DNA from: Effrenium voratum
Lineage: Eukaryota; Sar; Dinophyceae; Suessiales; Symbiodiniaceae
Assembly: GCA_963377175.1 (NCBI GenBank)
Contig: CAUJNA010003299.1
Span: 648,456 to 712,455, forward strand
Length of the DNA stretch: 64,000 nucleotides
Direction: 5' to 3'
The notes beneath the pieces were generated by a model. The model saw only the letters and a program-made list of their open reading frames with translations. It was not told the origin of the DNA and did not search any database. Both the position numbers and the translations under genes were made by a program. How positions within the stretch are numbered: the stretch's first letter is position 1; every line of letters begins with the position of its first letter. Below are positions 17,980-28,401 of the stretch, in pieces.

Positions 17980-19752
17980 CTAGCGCACATCCTCGTCCAT
18001 GTTGTTCCCTCTGGACGGCTTTGCCCTCTTCGCATCAGGTCCTTGGGGTTGAGATGGAGCCGAGGGACCGATGAGGGACCCCAGCTTGAGGCCGCTGGTC
18101 TGGGCCTCGAGAGCTTTTTGCAGCGTGATCTCAAAGCTAGCCGTATCCTGGATTGCCGAATGCAACTGGGTGGTGCGTTCTTCTTGCTTCTGACTCTGCT
18201 TCTGCAAGGTTGCAACATTCCCATGAAGACTAGCCATGCTCTGTTGCAGATCTGTAATCTGCTTCTGGTGTTGCTGGAGCTGGGCATCATGTGCCTTGTT
18301 GAGGCCTGCAAACCTAAGGGCAGGTTTCTGCACACAAGCAACGACCGGGTCAAGAAGCTTCTTGTTGTCGGGGATCTGCTCTGCCACAACAGTCTGTCCA
18401 TTGAAAGCCCAAGTGAATTCCGAGAGCACTGCGGCTGTTCCGAAAACCCATGCTTGACCCGCTTTCCTGAGCACCTTGCCCTCGACTTGGATTTTCTTGA
18501 GAAAGAGGTTGATCTCATCTGCACCTGCCTGCGGCGGGGCTCCCAAGTCTCCATTTGTATGCGATCTGCAGTTTGTCCGGGCAAGGTTTCCCTGGATTGA
18601 TAGCGGCCCAAACTTCTGGAAAAGCAGTCTCGGCAACTCTGATTCCAAGGTTCTGACGTCCTCGCACCAGGCCGATGTGTTTGTGGTGAAAAGCAACAGC
18701 CTTCGTGACCCCAACCTCCTTTGGCAGCCAGACGATCCGAAAAGGCGGGATTGCCCGTGGGAGCAAGCCTGACTCCTTGTCCTTGAATGCATCGATGAAG
18801 ACTGCCGGATTGGTGGTACCACTCTTTCCCAAAAGTGCAACCAAGGAAGCTTCTGCAACCCGGAGATGAATACGAAAAGAATCTGCAGCTGCTGGTGTTG
18901 ACCGACCTCCACGTTGTGTACCATTCCAGATTCTCCCCCAAACTTCAAGGATATCCTGGCTAGAGGTTCCAAGGAGTTCAATGATGGTTTTGGCAGGAGC
19001 CGCGACAAGGGAGTTTCAATCTGGCACTGGGGCATCCCAATCTGACCGATAAGTTGTGACACAGACAACTCCACTGGGCTGGCAGGGTACATCATGATTG
19101 GTCGCCTGGGACATCTTGACGTGCTGACCCCCAAGCTGCAAAATCCATCCCTGAATTTTGAGCGTGTGGCCAGCGGCGTCCTTTGCCGGGCATCGAGTAT
19201 TGGTAGCAGGAAACTTGGACGTTGTGGGCGGGGGAGCGAACGAAAGCAAACCAAGCTCAAAGGCAGCAAGCGGTCTCCCTGAAGCAAGAATCTCAGTCCT
19301 GCCGGTGGGTCTGTGTAAAGACCACGCTGAGATATGTCGAAGGGACCTTGGACTTTTGCCTCCGTCTTATCCTCAAAGAAGAAAGTCCCAGGGATAAAGG
19401 AAACATCGGTGATATCCAAACGGACAGGAGGTGCTTCGCGCGACGCATTGCGATCAGCCTTGCTGTGAAAAAGCCTCGAAATTGGGAATCCGATAGCTTT
19501 CGCCAATTTCCGAATTTCCCTCCGAAACTCGTCAACATCTGCGGCCTGGCCCAAAGAGTCCCTCTGAGAGTCCTGCAGTTTGGAGCAAAAATCCTTGACT
19601 GCCTCACTTACCTCACCGTTGGATCTCGACGGAGTTCGCAAGAGATTGAAAATCCGCTGAATCGCCTTCAGAGGCCGGAGCTGCACGCGCTCCCCCGGGG
19701 GTCCTAGCACTGATTCGAACCTCCGTGAGTTGCCGGATATTCTGCTCGCCAA
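17980..19752 (-). CDS. LINE ORF1-like protein with coiled coil
   Basis: An open frame of 590 residues. The N-terminal half has short conserved-looking basic segments but is partly in the wrong frame; a better frame (WDAPVP to LPNL-type strings) appears at 18515-18844. The C-terminal 150 residues look real: a heptad-patterned coiled coil (QLQQHQKQITDLQQSM, GNVATLQKQSQKQEERTT), then KLGSLIGPSAPSQ and a basic KRAKPSRG end. Coiled coils in ORF1 proteins drive assembly of LINE particles. The call rests on position before the endonuclease and the coiled coil; no RNA-binding domain was recognised. Confidence 0.5.
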   Translation of the reverse strand: MASRISGNSRRFESVLGPPGERVQLRPLKAIQRIFNLLRTPSRSNGEVSEAVKDFCSKLQDSQRDSLGQAADVDEFRREIRKLAKAIGFPISRLFHSKADRNASREAPPVRLDITDVSFIPGTFFFEDKTEAKVQGPFDISQRGLYTDPPAGLRFLLQGDRLLPLSLVCFRSLPRPQRPSFLLPILDARQRTPLATRSKFRDGFCSLGVSTSRCPRRPIMMYPASPVELSVSQLIGQIGMPQCQIETPLSRLLPKPSLNSLEPLARISLKFGGESGMVHNVEVGQHQQLQILFVFISGLQKLPWLHFWERVVPPIRQSSSMHSRTRSQACSHGQSRLFGSSGCQRRLGSRRLLLFTTNTSAWCEDVRTLESELPRLLFQKFGPLSIQGNLARTNCRSHTNGDLGAPPQAGADEINLFLKKIQVEGKVLRKAGQAWVFGTAAVLSEFTWAFNGQTVVAEQIPDNKKLLDPVVACVQKPALRFAGLNKAHDAQLQQHQKQITDLQQSMASLHGNVATLQKQSQKQEERTTQLHSAIQDTASFEITLQKALEAQTSGLKLGSLIGPSAPSQPQGPDAKRAKPSRGNNMDEDVR

Positions 19753-20410
19753 CCGACTCCTGTGGATTCAGCAAGTTGATGCCATCATGGATTTTGTTCA
19801 CCACAGGGTTGTATGCTGGCCATGCTCTCTGAACAACAAGGCCGAGGCTCTCATACCGCTGGCAGCTGCTGAAAAACCGGATCGTGTCTCTGGCCTGGTC
19901 AACCTGTTCATGCAGGATTGCGATGCCTTCACCATCGGCAAACTGTCCAAGCTGCGCCTGTGGTGGGATGCTAAGCGGCACACCTCTGAGAAGAGTCCAC
20001 GCATCATTAAATTGTTGTCCTGTGATATCTGCCCTCACCTGGATCTCGACGAAGGGGGACATATGAATGCACCTGCACATCGAGCAGCGTGGACAACATT
20101 TGCTCTTTGCGTGAGGGAGACCAAGGTCATCCTCCTCACCAGATTTCTGGGGACTGTCCACAGAGGGGTCCTGCTCACATAAAGCATCACTGGGTCCCGG
20201 CAGATTGGAGCTGGTGGTGGAGTCAGGCGATCCCGGTGTCCATGTGGCTGTTGGGCTGACCTCCGGCGTCGGGATATGTTCAACGCTGACAATCCCGCCT
20301 CTGATAATCTTGTTGTCCATGCAGCCTTTGGGAGCCAAATGAAAAACGAAGCGAATCGGGGCGAAGGTCAAGGAGTTGCAAGGCATGCTCAAAGGTGTCA
20401 TGCTGGGCAC
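19613..20410 (-). CDS. LINE segment with Cys cluster between methyltransferase and ORF1
   Basis: A frame of 265 residues with a Pro/Ser/Thr-rich linker (TPEVSPTATWTPGSPDSTTS), an acidic stretch and a CCPRCSMCRC cluster near residue 110 that could bind zinc. It is followed by a helical region (YESLGLVVQRAWPAYNP). It overlaps both neighbours in other frames, so the polyprotein has probably slipped here. No family was recognised. Confidence 0.4.
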   Translation of the reverse strand: MPSMTPLSMPCNSLTFAPIRFVFHLAPKGCMDNKIIRGGIVSVEHIPTPEVSPTATWTPGSPDSTTSSNLPGPSDALCEQDPSVDSPQKSGEEDDLGLPHAKSKCCPRCSMCRCIHMSPFVEIQVRADITGQQFNDAWTLLRGVPLSIPPQAQLGQFADGEGIAILHEQVDQARDTIRFFSSCQRYESLGLVVQRAWPAYNPVVNKIHDGINLLNPQESVGEQNIRQLTEVRISARTPGGARAAPASEGDSADFQSLANSVEIQR

Positions 20411-22252
20411 ACTTGAGGTGGCGGATCACGCCAGACCCCCATCGAAAAACAAGCTGGACCTCGTGCGATGGCGGGGCAGGGTAATCGAATACTCCATCCA
20501 AGAATCCAATTGCACATCTGTCTGCCTGTATCTGCAAAAGGGCATCTGCACCAAGTCGATTAGCACGAAACAAATTGATTAGCTGTGGAAAGTCCGCCTT
20601 AGATCCTGTTGCGTTGAGATCGCTGCAAGTGATTGCAACCCAAATCCCTGCCAGTGCATGTACTTGTGCAATAGAATTGCCCACTTGCTGGCATCCCGCG
20701 ACAATACTCAACGGCAAATTCACCGGGTTAGTCACTCCCAAGGCTATCAGGATTTCGACCGGGGCGAAAAAGCGGACACGGCTTTGTTGAGTACGTAGGT
20801 CGCCCAGCAGCTTGTCGGTACCTCGAGCGACACCTCGGAACAAATGCTGTTGCGTGTAGCTTCTCATTAGTGTCGTTGCCGGGATCCTGGAGTCGGCACT
20901 GACCAATCTTCTTGCCAGAGCATCTTGCTGATTGGTAACCCACTTAGGGGATCGGCGCACACATGAATAAATGCCAATCTCCTTGTCTGTCAGGAAGCAC
21001 TGAGTGGCGATTCCATCCGGGAGTGATGCAAACCACATGCCCTCAACCTGCAAACATCTGTCGGGGCCCTGAAAAGCATGCTTGACTTTCAAGGCCTGTT
21101 CAATGGTCCACTTAGAGGTTTTTCCAGCTTTTTCAGCAACACCAATGAATCGTGATCTCTGAGCCGGCACCACATGCTCCAGTTTCAGGATCTCAGCAAA
21201 AAGGAATCGGAATCCTGCTTCATGTATCACCGCGATGAGGGTTGCCCGCAAATTCAAGTCATTCCAGACTTCAGGAACGTTTTCAAGCAAGAGGAAACGA
21301 ATGCCACTCAGCCTGCAAAAGTCCAGCATGTCCCGAAATGACTGGCCTCCTGGGGCAGCCCAACCTTGACGCCCCCCTGCAACACTAAAGGACTGGCAGG
21401 GCCACGAGGCTGTGGCCGTATTGCAACCGAGGGATGATGCAGCCATCCAAAACAGGCCTTGCGAAGCATCTGCCACATATGCCGTTGGGCGAGTCAAGAT
21501 CTCCTGGCAACCTATCTGTCCTGCAGGATGAAATCCATGGGTCAATGAGAAAGACTCAACCGCTTCCTCCGCAATGCAATGTCACAAGCAAGGGGGGTTC
21601 TGATAGGAAAGCCCTGGTCTTGGAGAAAACGCACTGCATGCTGCCATCCTGAGATCCCTCCACAGAAAGGGATGCACAATACAATCTCCTCAACATTCTG
21701 GTTTGCCATCAAAAAGATGCAGGATTCCACGGTAAGGCAAAGGCTGGAAGGTGTCCTGTCCAGGGGCCATTTGCCCTGCCTGCACAAATGGTTGCCTGTC
21801 AGCGCAATGGAAATCTGAAAGCGAAATGCCTGTTCCAGGATATTTGTCTGCAAGGCATTGGAGGCTGGCACAAAAATCCACTGCAATTCAGGAACAAAAG
21901 GGCACGAAATGCCAATCTTCCAGAGGTCCGGGCGGATGAGGATCTGATGGATCCGAATATCTGTCACCTCATGCAAGGCAGCAAAGCTTGGCTCCTTAGG
22001 CTCTAGGGACCGGTTGTCTGGCATCAAACGAGGGCGTTTCCCGCTCATGAAGCAAGAGTAAATCTCCGCATCTCCAGGTGGCGTCATCGGCGCCGGATCA
22101 CATTGGGACTCTCTGTGTTGGTGCGAGGGTTGCGCAAGCAAAGCTGACACGCCAGAAACAGGGAGGGCATGGTTAGTCAAACATGGAATGTTGTCTGGGT
22201 GGTCATGCAAGGGTGCGCGTTGCACAGCTCCGTGTGCCACATGCCATGTCAT
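20280..22252 (-). pseudogene. C5 cytosine DNA methyltransferase of the LINE
   Basis: It would transfer a methyl group to cytosine in DNA. The likely start is Met at 22252 (MTWHVAHG). The first frame (to 21542) ends with a motif I-like stretch, IPFCGGISGWQ...ACDIAL. The second frame (from about 21560) carries motif IV SWPCQSFSVAGGRQGW with the catalytic Cys, motif VI LLLENVPEV, motif VIII QRSRFIGVA and a motif X-like VGNSIAQVHALAG. A one-base deletion near 21560 separates motif I from the rest; apart from that the domain is complete. The frame then runs on about 100 residues into the Cys-cluster segment. Clearly a DCM/DNMT-family enzyme, unlike the viral one at 49122. Confidence 0.85.
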
Positions 22253-22291
22253 GCTAACAGGCTCACCACTTGTAGGTGGAGCCTTCGAGCC

Positions 22292-24993
22292 CAAGCTCTT
22301 CCCCACTCAGATTCTGGTCGGACACATCGTAACACGCGTCCTGGGCGCCGTGGCCGGCCTAGGCGAACCACTGAACCCGGGATTGCCCCCACCCACCTTG
22401 GAGCGGGGGAAAGAAAACAGGGAGGGCAACTGCCCCGCAGAACTGTACAGGAGTCCGGTTTGCATTTGAACATCAAAGAGAGATCCAAGGTCACAGCAAA
22501 ATGCCGAAATGAGACCAAGGAGACATCACATTCGCCTGATGGGCAGGTGAAACGCTAAATATAGATGCCGTGAAAAGGGCTTCTGCACGCCAAGGAATCA
22601 CGAGAGGGTCATCCAGAAGCAGGGGGAGCAACCTGGGAGTCCCCATCTCCACTGCGAGGAGCAGACCAAGCAAAGGTTCCAATCCTGTTCACTTCACGAA
22701 TGCCGTAGCCGAATGGACGCAGCCATAAACATGGGCAGGAACTGACCCCACACGGGGGAATTAGCCTGCACGAATACACTGCAAGGTGACCACCAGAGTG
22801 TGTGATCTGAAAGCAATGAGCCGCAAAGGAGTACAGAGCATCCCGGCGGGAACTCACCTCACACGGAGGACTTAGCCCACACAGTACAAGTGTTCCATCT
22901 GAAAGAAAGGAGTAGTTTGGTTGTCAAGGTCATGGTAACGGATCGCGACGACGGGCATGAGCATTCTTTTTACTCCGTGACTTAATGAATCGCATGTAGT
23001 TTGTGCGGATCGTAGCAGGATTCACAGTGAGGTCTTCCTGCTCAACCTTGGGGGAGATCCTCTGTTGCCGCAAGATGCATCCGGTATGGGCCTGACCTGG
23101 CTGCTTCGTGAAATATGCATCGAGGAGCTCTCTAACCTTGTTCTCACAGGGAAAGATGGGCCGGCCATTGAATCCCCCTGCGTGTACCGAGACCCCAAAC
23201 AAGGGGGTGGTGCCTACGGCAGTAGTAGACCTATGCCATGGCATGACCTCCTGTTCGGCGATGGTCCGCAAGGATCGCATGAAGTTGTTGAAAGACCAGG
23301 ATTCGGAACCCAAGGTTTTCTCCTCATAGTGAAGGACGCTGTGGACACCCGGGCTGTGGTACACACGATGCACCGTTGGATGCGGCGCGGGGATTGCAAG
23401 GCCTGTCTGTTCCTTGAAGGAGAGGAGCAGCTCTATCCAAGTGACCTGGCCTACTGCACATTCATCCTTCGGCCACTTGAGTAGCAGCAACCACTGCATA
23501 GCCGCAAGCGTGAATGTGATCCCCCAGCAAGCCCTTTGGCGCCAAGTGTCATCAACAGGGAGTTGAAAAAAGGGATTGATATCCGAGAAAACAACATCTG
23601 CATCAACACGCAAAGCTGGGTGCGTACGTGTCGACCTTTCTGTAGAACTGAATGCACGGAGCGCCTGAAGATGGGTCACCACTGCATCTGTGGCCCCTAA
23701 AAGGAGTGCTGGCATGAGATTCTTCTCGTCGGTCCGTAGAACTCTTGCCTCATGCACGAGAGAACGGAGATTGCTTGGGGTTTCTGCAAGAACATTTCTG
23801 GCAGCGTAGTCGGCGGCCTCATTTCCTGCAACCTTGCGCACATCCTCCAGGGAGAAAGGGCCTTGTTGATGGCTCTTGATCTTCTCAAGGTGAATATCCC
23901 GCTCCCCGACTGGCCACTTATGGATGGCCCGGTTCAGGAGGTGCACGATGTCAAAGTTGGGGTGGTTTGCATAGCGGTGGATACCTCGTCCTGCAAGAAG
24001 GGATTGAGTGAGAGTGATGTCAATGGCTCCTTTGCAGTCTGATACGACCCGAATGTTTCGTACCCGTGCAATAGCAACGGCGATGGCCAGGAGTTCTGCA
24101 CGACCAATGGACTGCTGCCCTGGGGGTCTCCCGCACTCGATGACATGCATCTCCCTGATATGCTGATCCAAGCAATTGTGCACGACCTGGTGATGCCGGG
24201 TACCCGGGAATGGGTCTGCAACAACGGACCATGCCGCCTGTGCGATCAGGATGTCCTTTGGGTGGTCGCATGTTCCATCTGTGTAGATGATTCGGCCGTG
24301 GAGGCTATCATCAAAAGTGGAGGAAATGCAAGGTAAGGCAAGCGAATCCCAACATTGCAGCAAGTTCCTACCTGCGATTGTGGATCGAGCCCATGGTGCC
24401 TCTGCTCTAAGTTGGTCAACATCCTGCAGCACCGGATGTCGTTGACGGGTGAGAGCCGTGGCTTCACAGGTCTGTAAACGGTGAGCGAGGGTGTCAACTT
24501 GCCCGCATAATCTGCAATGCTCGTCCGTATTGGTCCAATGTCTTGCAATTTCATCTGTAGGGAACCCCCCTGACAAGAATGTACGAATGGTGCGGGCCTC
24601 ATTTGCCTCAAGCTTGTCGATGAAGTGTCCCGTGAGTGCCGAATCAATTTCAGGGGCGTCATGTGCGCTTGGCAATATCCTTCTGGATGATGTGCGTCCA
24701 TGCCTGTAGAACGAGATTACTGACCGCAGTGAATCCACTTCGGAAAAGATGAACATGCACATCCTGCTCAGAAATTAGAGGTAGGATGCAAGGGTACCGG
24801 CCGGTCCCCATGCCTTTCTGCAGTGTCCCTGGTTTGCACACATCAAAGATATGAAAGAGACATATTGCTCCGGGAATTTCCAATAGGCTCGGCGCGCTGC
24901 ACGGATGGCCCGAAGTACAATCTGTATCTTCGGGTCGCAAACCCCTCCCTGATATGTGTGGAGTGCAACCTTGTGGTTGGTGCCGTGATTGGA
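22292..24993 (-). mobile_element. LINE copy 2, 3' half with RNase H
   Basis: Nearly identical to 11821-14567 of copy 1, including 3' UTR, C-terminal domain, RNase H (open at 22930-24762, with YTDGTCD, RAELLA, SDCKGAI, GNEAADYAA) and the finger region. Small indels distinguish it (for example an extra 6 bases near 24011, 9 bases near 23503 and a deletion near 24664). It abuts the 5' end of copy 1 at 22291/22292, giving a head-to-tail arrangement. It is cut at 24993 by the DIRS-like element and resumes at 30037. Confidence 0.9.
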
Positions 24994-26090
24994 ACAACAA
25001 GAAAACCCAAAAGAGGTTGGGTATCAAAAGATGAAGAACAAAAAGGGGGGGCAAGTGAAACGAGCGAAAGGTAACGAGGACCAGGGGTTGAATCTTCCCA
25101 AGGGGAGTTGTAAAAGATGAAGAACAAAAAGGGGGGGCAAGTGAAACGAGCGAAAGGTAACGAGGACCAGGGGTTGAATATTCCCCTCCCACGAATAATC
25201 CGTCTTTCGGACCATCCGAGTGGAGATCTGAAATATATTGTTCTCGGACCATGCCGAGTGGAGATCTGAAATACATCGTTCCGCAGTGGTGAGAGCGGAG
25301 GCCTCACAATGTACCTGGCAGGCGGACAAGCAAGGCGTTACGGACACGACATGGCAAATGGGAATGGGCACATCGCCGGAACAGGCCTATGTGCGGAAGT
25401 CCTGTTGAACACAGGTGCCGGACGCTGCCGACAAAGAGCCGGGCGACAAATAACCTGGCGACCTGTGTCGGACGGCGGTTGAAAACCCGCAAATCAAGTG
25501 CAGGAATTTGCGGCACAAGGGTGGGATGGGTGGGTCAAAAATAAATAAATGTTTGTTGCACATGAAGGGGAAGCACATGTTGTGAGTGCTTCTCAAATAA
25601 AGCCGAGTGTGCTCGAGCCCAAACTAATCACAAACAACCGATTCAACGTCAAGCGAAATTAAAGGAGCGTCTTAGCAGAAGCATACCTTAATTTCTCTTT
25701 TTGTGATTCGTTCGTTCTCGAGCCACACCTATGAAGAATCAGTAACTGTTTCCCAAGAGCTACAACTAGTCAGGGGAGAGGGAAACCGAGTAATGGTTTT
25801 AGAGCCGTGTTCGAAGTCCAGACAAATAGGTCACAAGGGCAACACGACAGTGTTACGAAATCAAAGCCATCGCTCGGAGCTTCTTTTTCTCGCTGACCTA
25901 CCAAAAGCACGGGGAGTTGTCCTCTAATCAGACAGGGAGACACTGTCCTTCTCAAGCCCCTCCGAAAAGGAGTAACAAGAAAACCCAAAAGAGGTTGGGT
26001 GTCAAAAGATGAAGAACAAAAAGGGGGGCAAGTGAAACGAGCGAAAGGTAACGAGGACCAGGGGTTGAATATTCCCATTGTTCAAGGAAC
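24994..26090. repeat. Left inverted arm of the DIRS-like element
   Basis: It contains the block caagaaaacccaaaagaggt repeated at 24998 and 25977, and a duplicated ccaggggttgaat junction. AT-rich segments with aataaataaatg follow. It matches, reversed, the right arm at 28325-29400. Terminal shorter duplications show internal rearrangement. Any frames seen within it are not conserved as protein. Confidence 0.8.
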
Positions 26091-26149
26091 CCCGGGGCCG
26101 AAGGTATCTCCCCGTCATCACTAGGAGGCCAGGGGTTCAGAGGAATGAA

Positions 26150-26479
26150 CCGCGTGCAAAAGCTCTGAAAGTGCATGATGGAAAAGTCCAGTCGGCTAGG
26201 GGCATCGGCAGGGTTTGACTCGCTGCACAATCTGGAAAACCAAGGAGTAGTCGCGGCTTGAGATTCAAATATCATAAAAGCATTCATGATTTCTTGCGCC
26301 TGCTTCTGGGCGCATGTAGCTTTGATAAGACAATGACGTGCAGCTTCGGAATCCAAGTGGAAAAATACATTGCAATTCTTCAGGGTGGAATCCCAAGCAA
26401 GAAGGGCGAATAAGACCGGGAGAAGCTCACAATGAAGAACATGATGCTGGGGCCACAGGCGCGTGACGGATTGGCGCAA
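26150..26479 (-). pseudogene. RNase H part of the DIRS-like element
   Basis: The minus frame reads HHVLHCELLPVLFALLAW (catalytic Glu), NVFFHLDSEAARHC (Asp) and CSESNPADAPSRLDF (last Asp). The first Asp lies in the RT frame (WHVFTDGAQEDH). The two frames are separated by a small shift near 26450. The NPADAPSR motif is typical of RNase H in DIRS-type and pararetroviral-like elements. Confidence 0.75.
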
Positions 26480-27873
26480 AAGAAAGATTGCGGCGCTCCA
26501 TAGGAATCAGTGAGGATCCCACCAATGGAGGTGTGGTCCTCCTGTGCCCCATCAGTGAACACGTGCCAAGTCTTCCTGGGCAGTAGCGGCACGGGGCGTG
26601 GTTGGTTGTCTGCCAAGCGCAGGCGCATGGCTGACAACATGCTGCGGAGGTGTTGCGGAATGGGTTGCAACAGGTTCACGCTTTCATATACCCGTAAAGA
26701 CTTGAGGGTCGCCATCCCAATTCGCCCGAAAAGGTGTTGTTCCGCGAAGAATAGCCTTGAGCGTAGGAATTGGCTCTCCTTGAAGGAGAGTGAATCTGCC
26801 AAAAGAATATCGGTAATCATTTTGCATAGTTCTGTACAGCGTTTGGAAGTGTTTTGAATGAACAATTCACCAGGGGTTTTGCGCAAGAGGAAGGTAATAC
26901 CCAGGCAGTCAAAGACCTCGGCGAACGAGACGCACTTCTCGCCGGACCTGCTAGTCCGAATCCCCAAAACGTGGAAGAACGCATTGACGGTTGTCTCGCA
27001 GGCCTTCTGTAAAGCGGAATTTGAGAAAACGGCGTAATCATCAAGATAATTGGACCAAAGGAACTTGAAGATCATACATCCTGCACGATTCAATCCCAAC
27101 GCCAAACGTGTGAAAGCGAAAACACTGGAAGAGGCGCCAAAAGGAAGTGAAAACATTTCGTGTACCTGGCATGATTGCAGGTCAGGATGGTAAACGGCAA
27201 TGTATGTCCATTTACGATCTTCTGGGTGAATTGCGAGTTGGCGGTAAGCTTTTTCCAAGTCCCATGTCCGTCCGAATAAGTGGTTCGGATGGGAAATAAT
27301 AATGCATTTGCAAATAGAAAGAATGGAAATCACATCCTGAAATTGCAGCTTCTCGTGGGCGCCGTGAAGAGAATTGAGCAAAGAAAAAGTGCAGTCGTCT
27401 ATCGGCCTCACCTTGGAATTTTGGGTGATGCCAAATCTAGGCGACATCAGTGACCCCACCGGTAAAAGGTCAGGGCGCACGCCGGGGTCGAGAGATCCTG
27501 ATCGGATGTCTTCAAGGGTGGCTTTCATAACCTGGGCTGCAAGGTCGTGGTCGGTGTTCGCCTGGCGTAATACGCGCTCGACGGAGGCCTTGCAACAGGC
27601 ATCTGCACAGAGTGATAAAGAGTCCGGATGTAGTGAAGGGGGCTGGTGTGAAACAGGGAAATATCCTGAGACATGATGCCAGCCCTTCATACGGAAACCG
27701 AATTGAAGGTCCGGAATCAGCTGGTCGTCGGAGTGTTGACAAGCGGCGAGCAATTCTTGGAACAAAAGGGTCCTTTTGTGCTTGTTGATCCGAAGGACAG
27801 CTGGGTCCATGCGCTTCTGCAGATCTGCTTCAGCAGGTGCAAGTTCCTGAGCGCGTTGGAGCACGGATTTCAA
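26380..27873 (-). CDS. Reverse transcriptase of the DIRS-like element
   Basis: An open frame of 497 residues. RT motifs in order: KVRPIDDCTFSLLN near residue 155, motif A RTWDLEKAYRQLAIHP near 200, motif B SLPFGASSSVF near 245, motif C NYLDDYAVFS near 275 with both catalytic Asp. A connection domain follows (LGITFLLRKTPGELF), then the first RNase H Asp (HVFTDGAQ). The frame leaves the RNase H near residue 470. The type, with LDD and PFGA, is that of DIRS/Ngaro-like elements and differs from the LINE RT next door. Confidence 0.85.
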   Translation of the reverse strand: MKSVLQRAQELAPAEADLQKRMDPAVLRINKHKRTLLFQELLAACQHSDDQLIPDLQFGFRMKGWHHVSGYFPVSHQPPSLHPDSLSLCADACCKASVERVLRQANTDHDLAAQVMKATLEDIRSGSLDPGVRPDLLPVGSLMSPRFGITQNSKVRPIDDCTFSLLNSLHGAHEKLQFQDVISILSICKCIIISHPNHLFGRTWDLEKAYRQLAIHPEDRKWTYIAVYHPDLQSCQVHEMFSLPFGASSSVFAFTRLALGLNRAGCMIFKFLWSNYLDDYAVFSNSALQKACETTVNAFFHVLGIRTSRSGEKCVSFAEVFDCLGITFLLRKTPGELFIQNTSKRCTELCKMITDILLADSLSFKESQFLRSRLFFAEQHLFGRIGMATLKSLRVYESVNLLQPIPQHLRSMLSAMRLRLADNQPRPVPLLPRKTWHVFTDGAQEDHTSIGGILTDSYGAPQSFFCANPSRACGPSIMFFIVSFSRSYSPFLLGIPP

Positions 27874-27891
27874 TGTTTGCGCCCAATGCGG

Positions 27892-28401
27892 TCATCTCTG
27901 TGGGAAGCATGGAAATGAACAGCGTCCTGGGTCCACTGAGGCAGCGGGGTGTGAATAACTGGAAATAGAATTGAGAACCTCATCTGGGGTGAAGGGCACC
28001 AGAATCAGGGATCGGCCGTCGACAGTACGCGGGTTGCGGGGGAGCTTGGCTCCGGGTGGGAAGCCGGATCCCAACTTGGACCCAGGTTTGGCGCAAGCGG
28101 AAAGCTTGTCCTGAGAAACCCACCGCTCATGATAAGACGGTGGCAATTGATTCAGGCGGTTCCCTGATGACTGGGTGCCGACACTGGCCATCATGAGATG
28201 GCGAACTTCTTTCCACGGTTTACCACACGAGGGGAGTGTGATCTGAGGGTCAAGGGGGATGAAGCCGGCTGCTGCAGCCAATGCGCTGACGTGCAGGGCA
28301 ATTACCTTCGGCCCCGGAGTTCCTTGAACAATGGGAATATTCAACCCCTGGTCCTCGTTACCTTTCGCTCGTTTCACTTGCCCCCCCTTTTTGTTCTTCA
28401 T
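27892..28401 (-). CDS. Gag-like ORF of the DIRS-like element
   Basis: A 169-residue frame just upstream of the RT. Only the part after the arm boundary (about residue 25 on, GTPGPKVIALHVSALAAAAG) is unique sequence. It contains ITLPSCGKPWKEVRHLMMASV and DKLSACAKPGSKLGSG, and ends shortly before the RT Met. Position suggests a gag-like protein or the N-terminal part of the polyprotein. No domain was recognised. Confidence 0.4.
   Translation of the reverse strand: MKNKKGGQVKRAKGNEDQGLNIPIVQGTPGPKVIALHVSALAAAAGFIPLDPQITLPSCGKPWKEVRHLMMASVGTQSSGNRLNQLPPSYHERWVSQDKLSACAKPGSKLGSGFPPGAKLPRNPRTVDGRSLILVPFTPDEVLNSISSYSHPAASVDPGRCSFPCFPQR

Larger units (their letters stand above)
11821..22291 (-). mobile_element. 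Near full-length LINE with endonuclease, RT, RNase H and cytosine methyltransferase
   Basis: This is a minus-strand non-LTR retrotransposon of about 10.5 kb. In its own 5' to 3' order it encodes a C5 DNA methyltransferase, a Cys-rich segment, a coiled-coil ORF1-like protein, an AP-type endonuclease, RT, a C-x2-C-x-H-x-C-like finger and RNase H, then about 640 bases of 3' UTR. Its 3' end is fixed by the second copy, which shares caagctcttccccactcag at 22292. A LINE carrying a DNMT has been reported from Symbiodinium (the retrotransposon-borne DNMTs of de Mendoza and colleagues, 2018). No poly-A tail is seen. Several frameshifts make this copy inactive. Confidence 0.85.
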
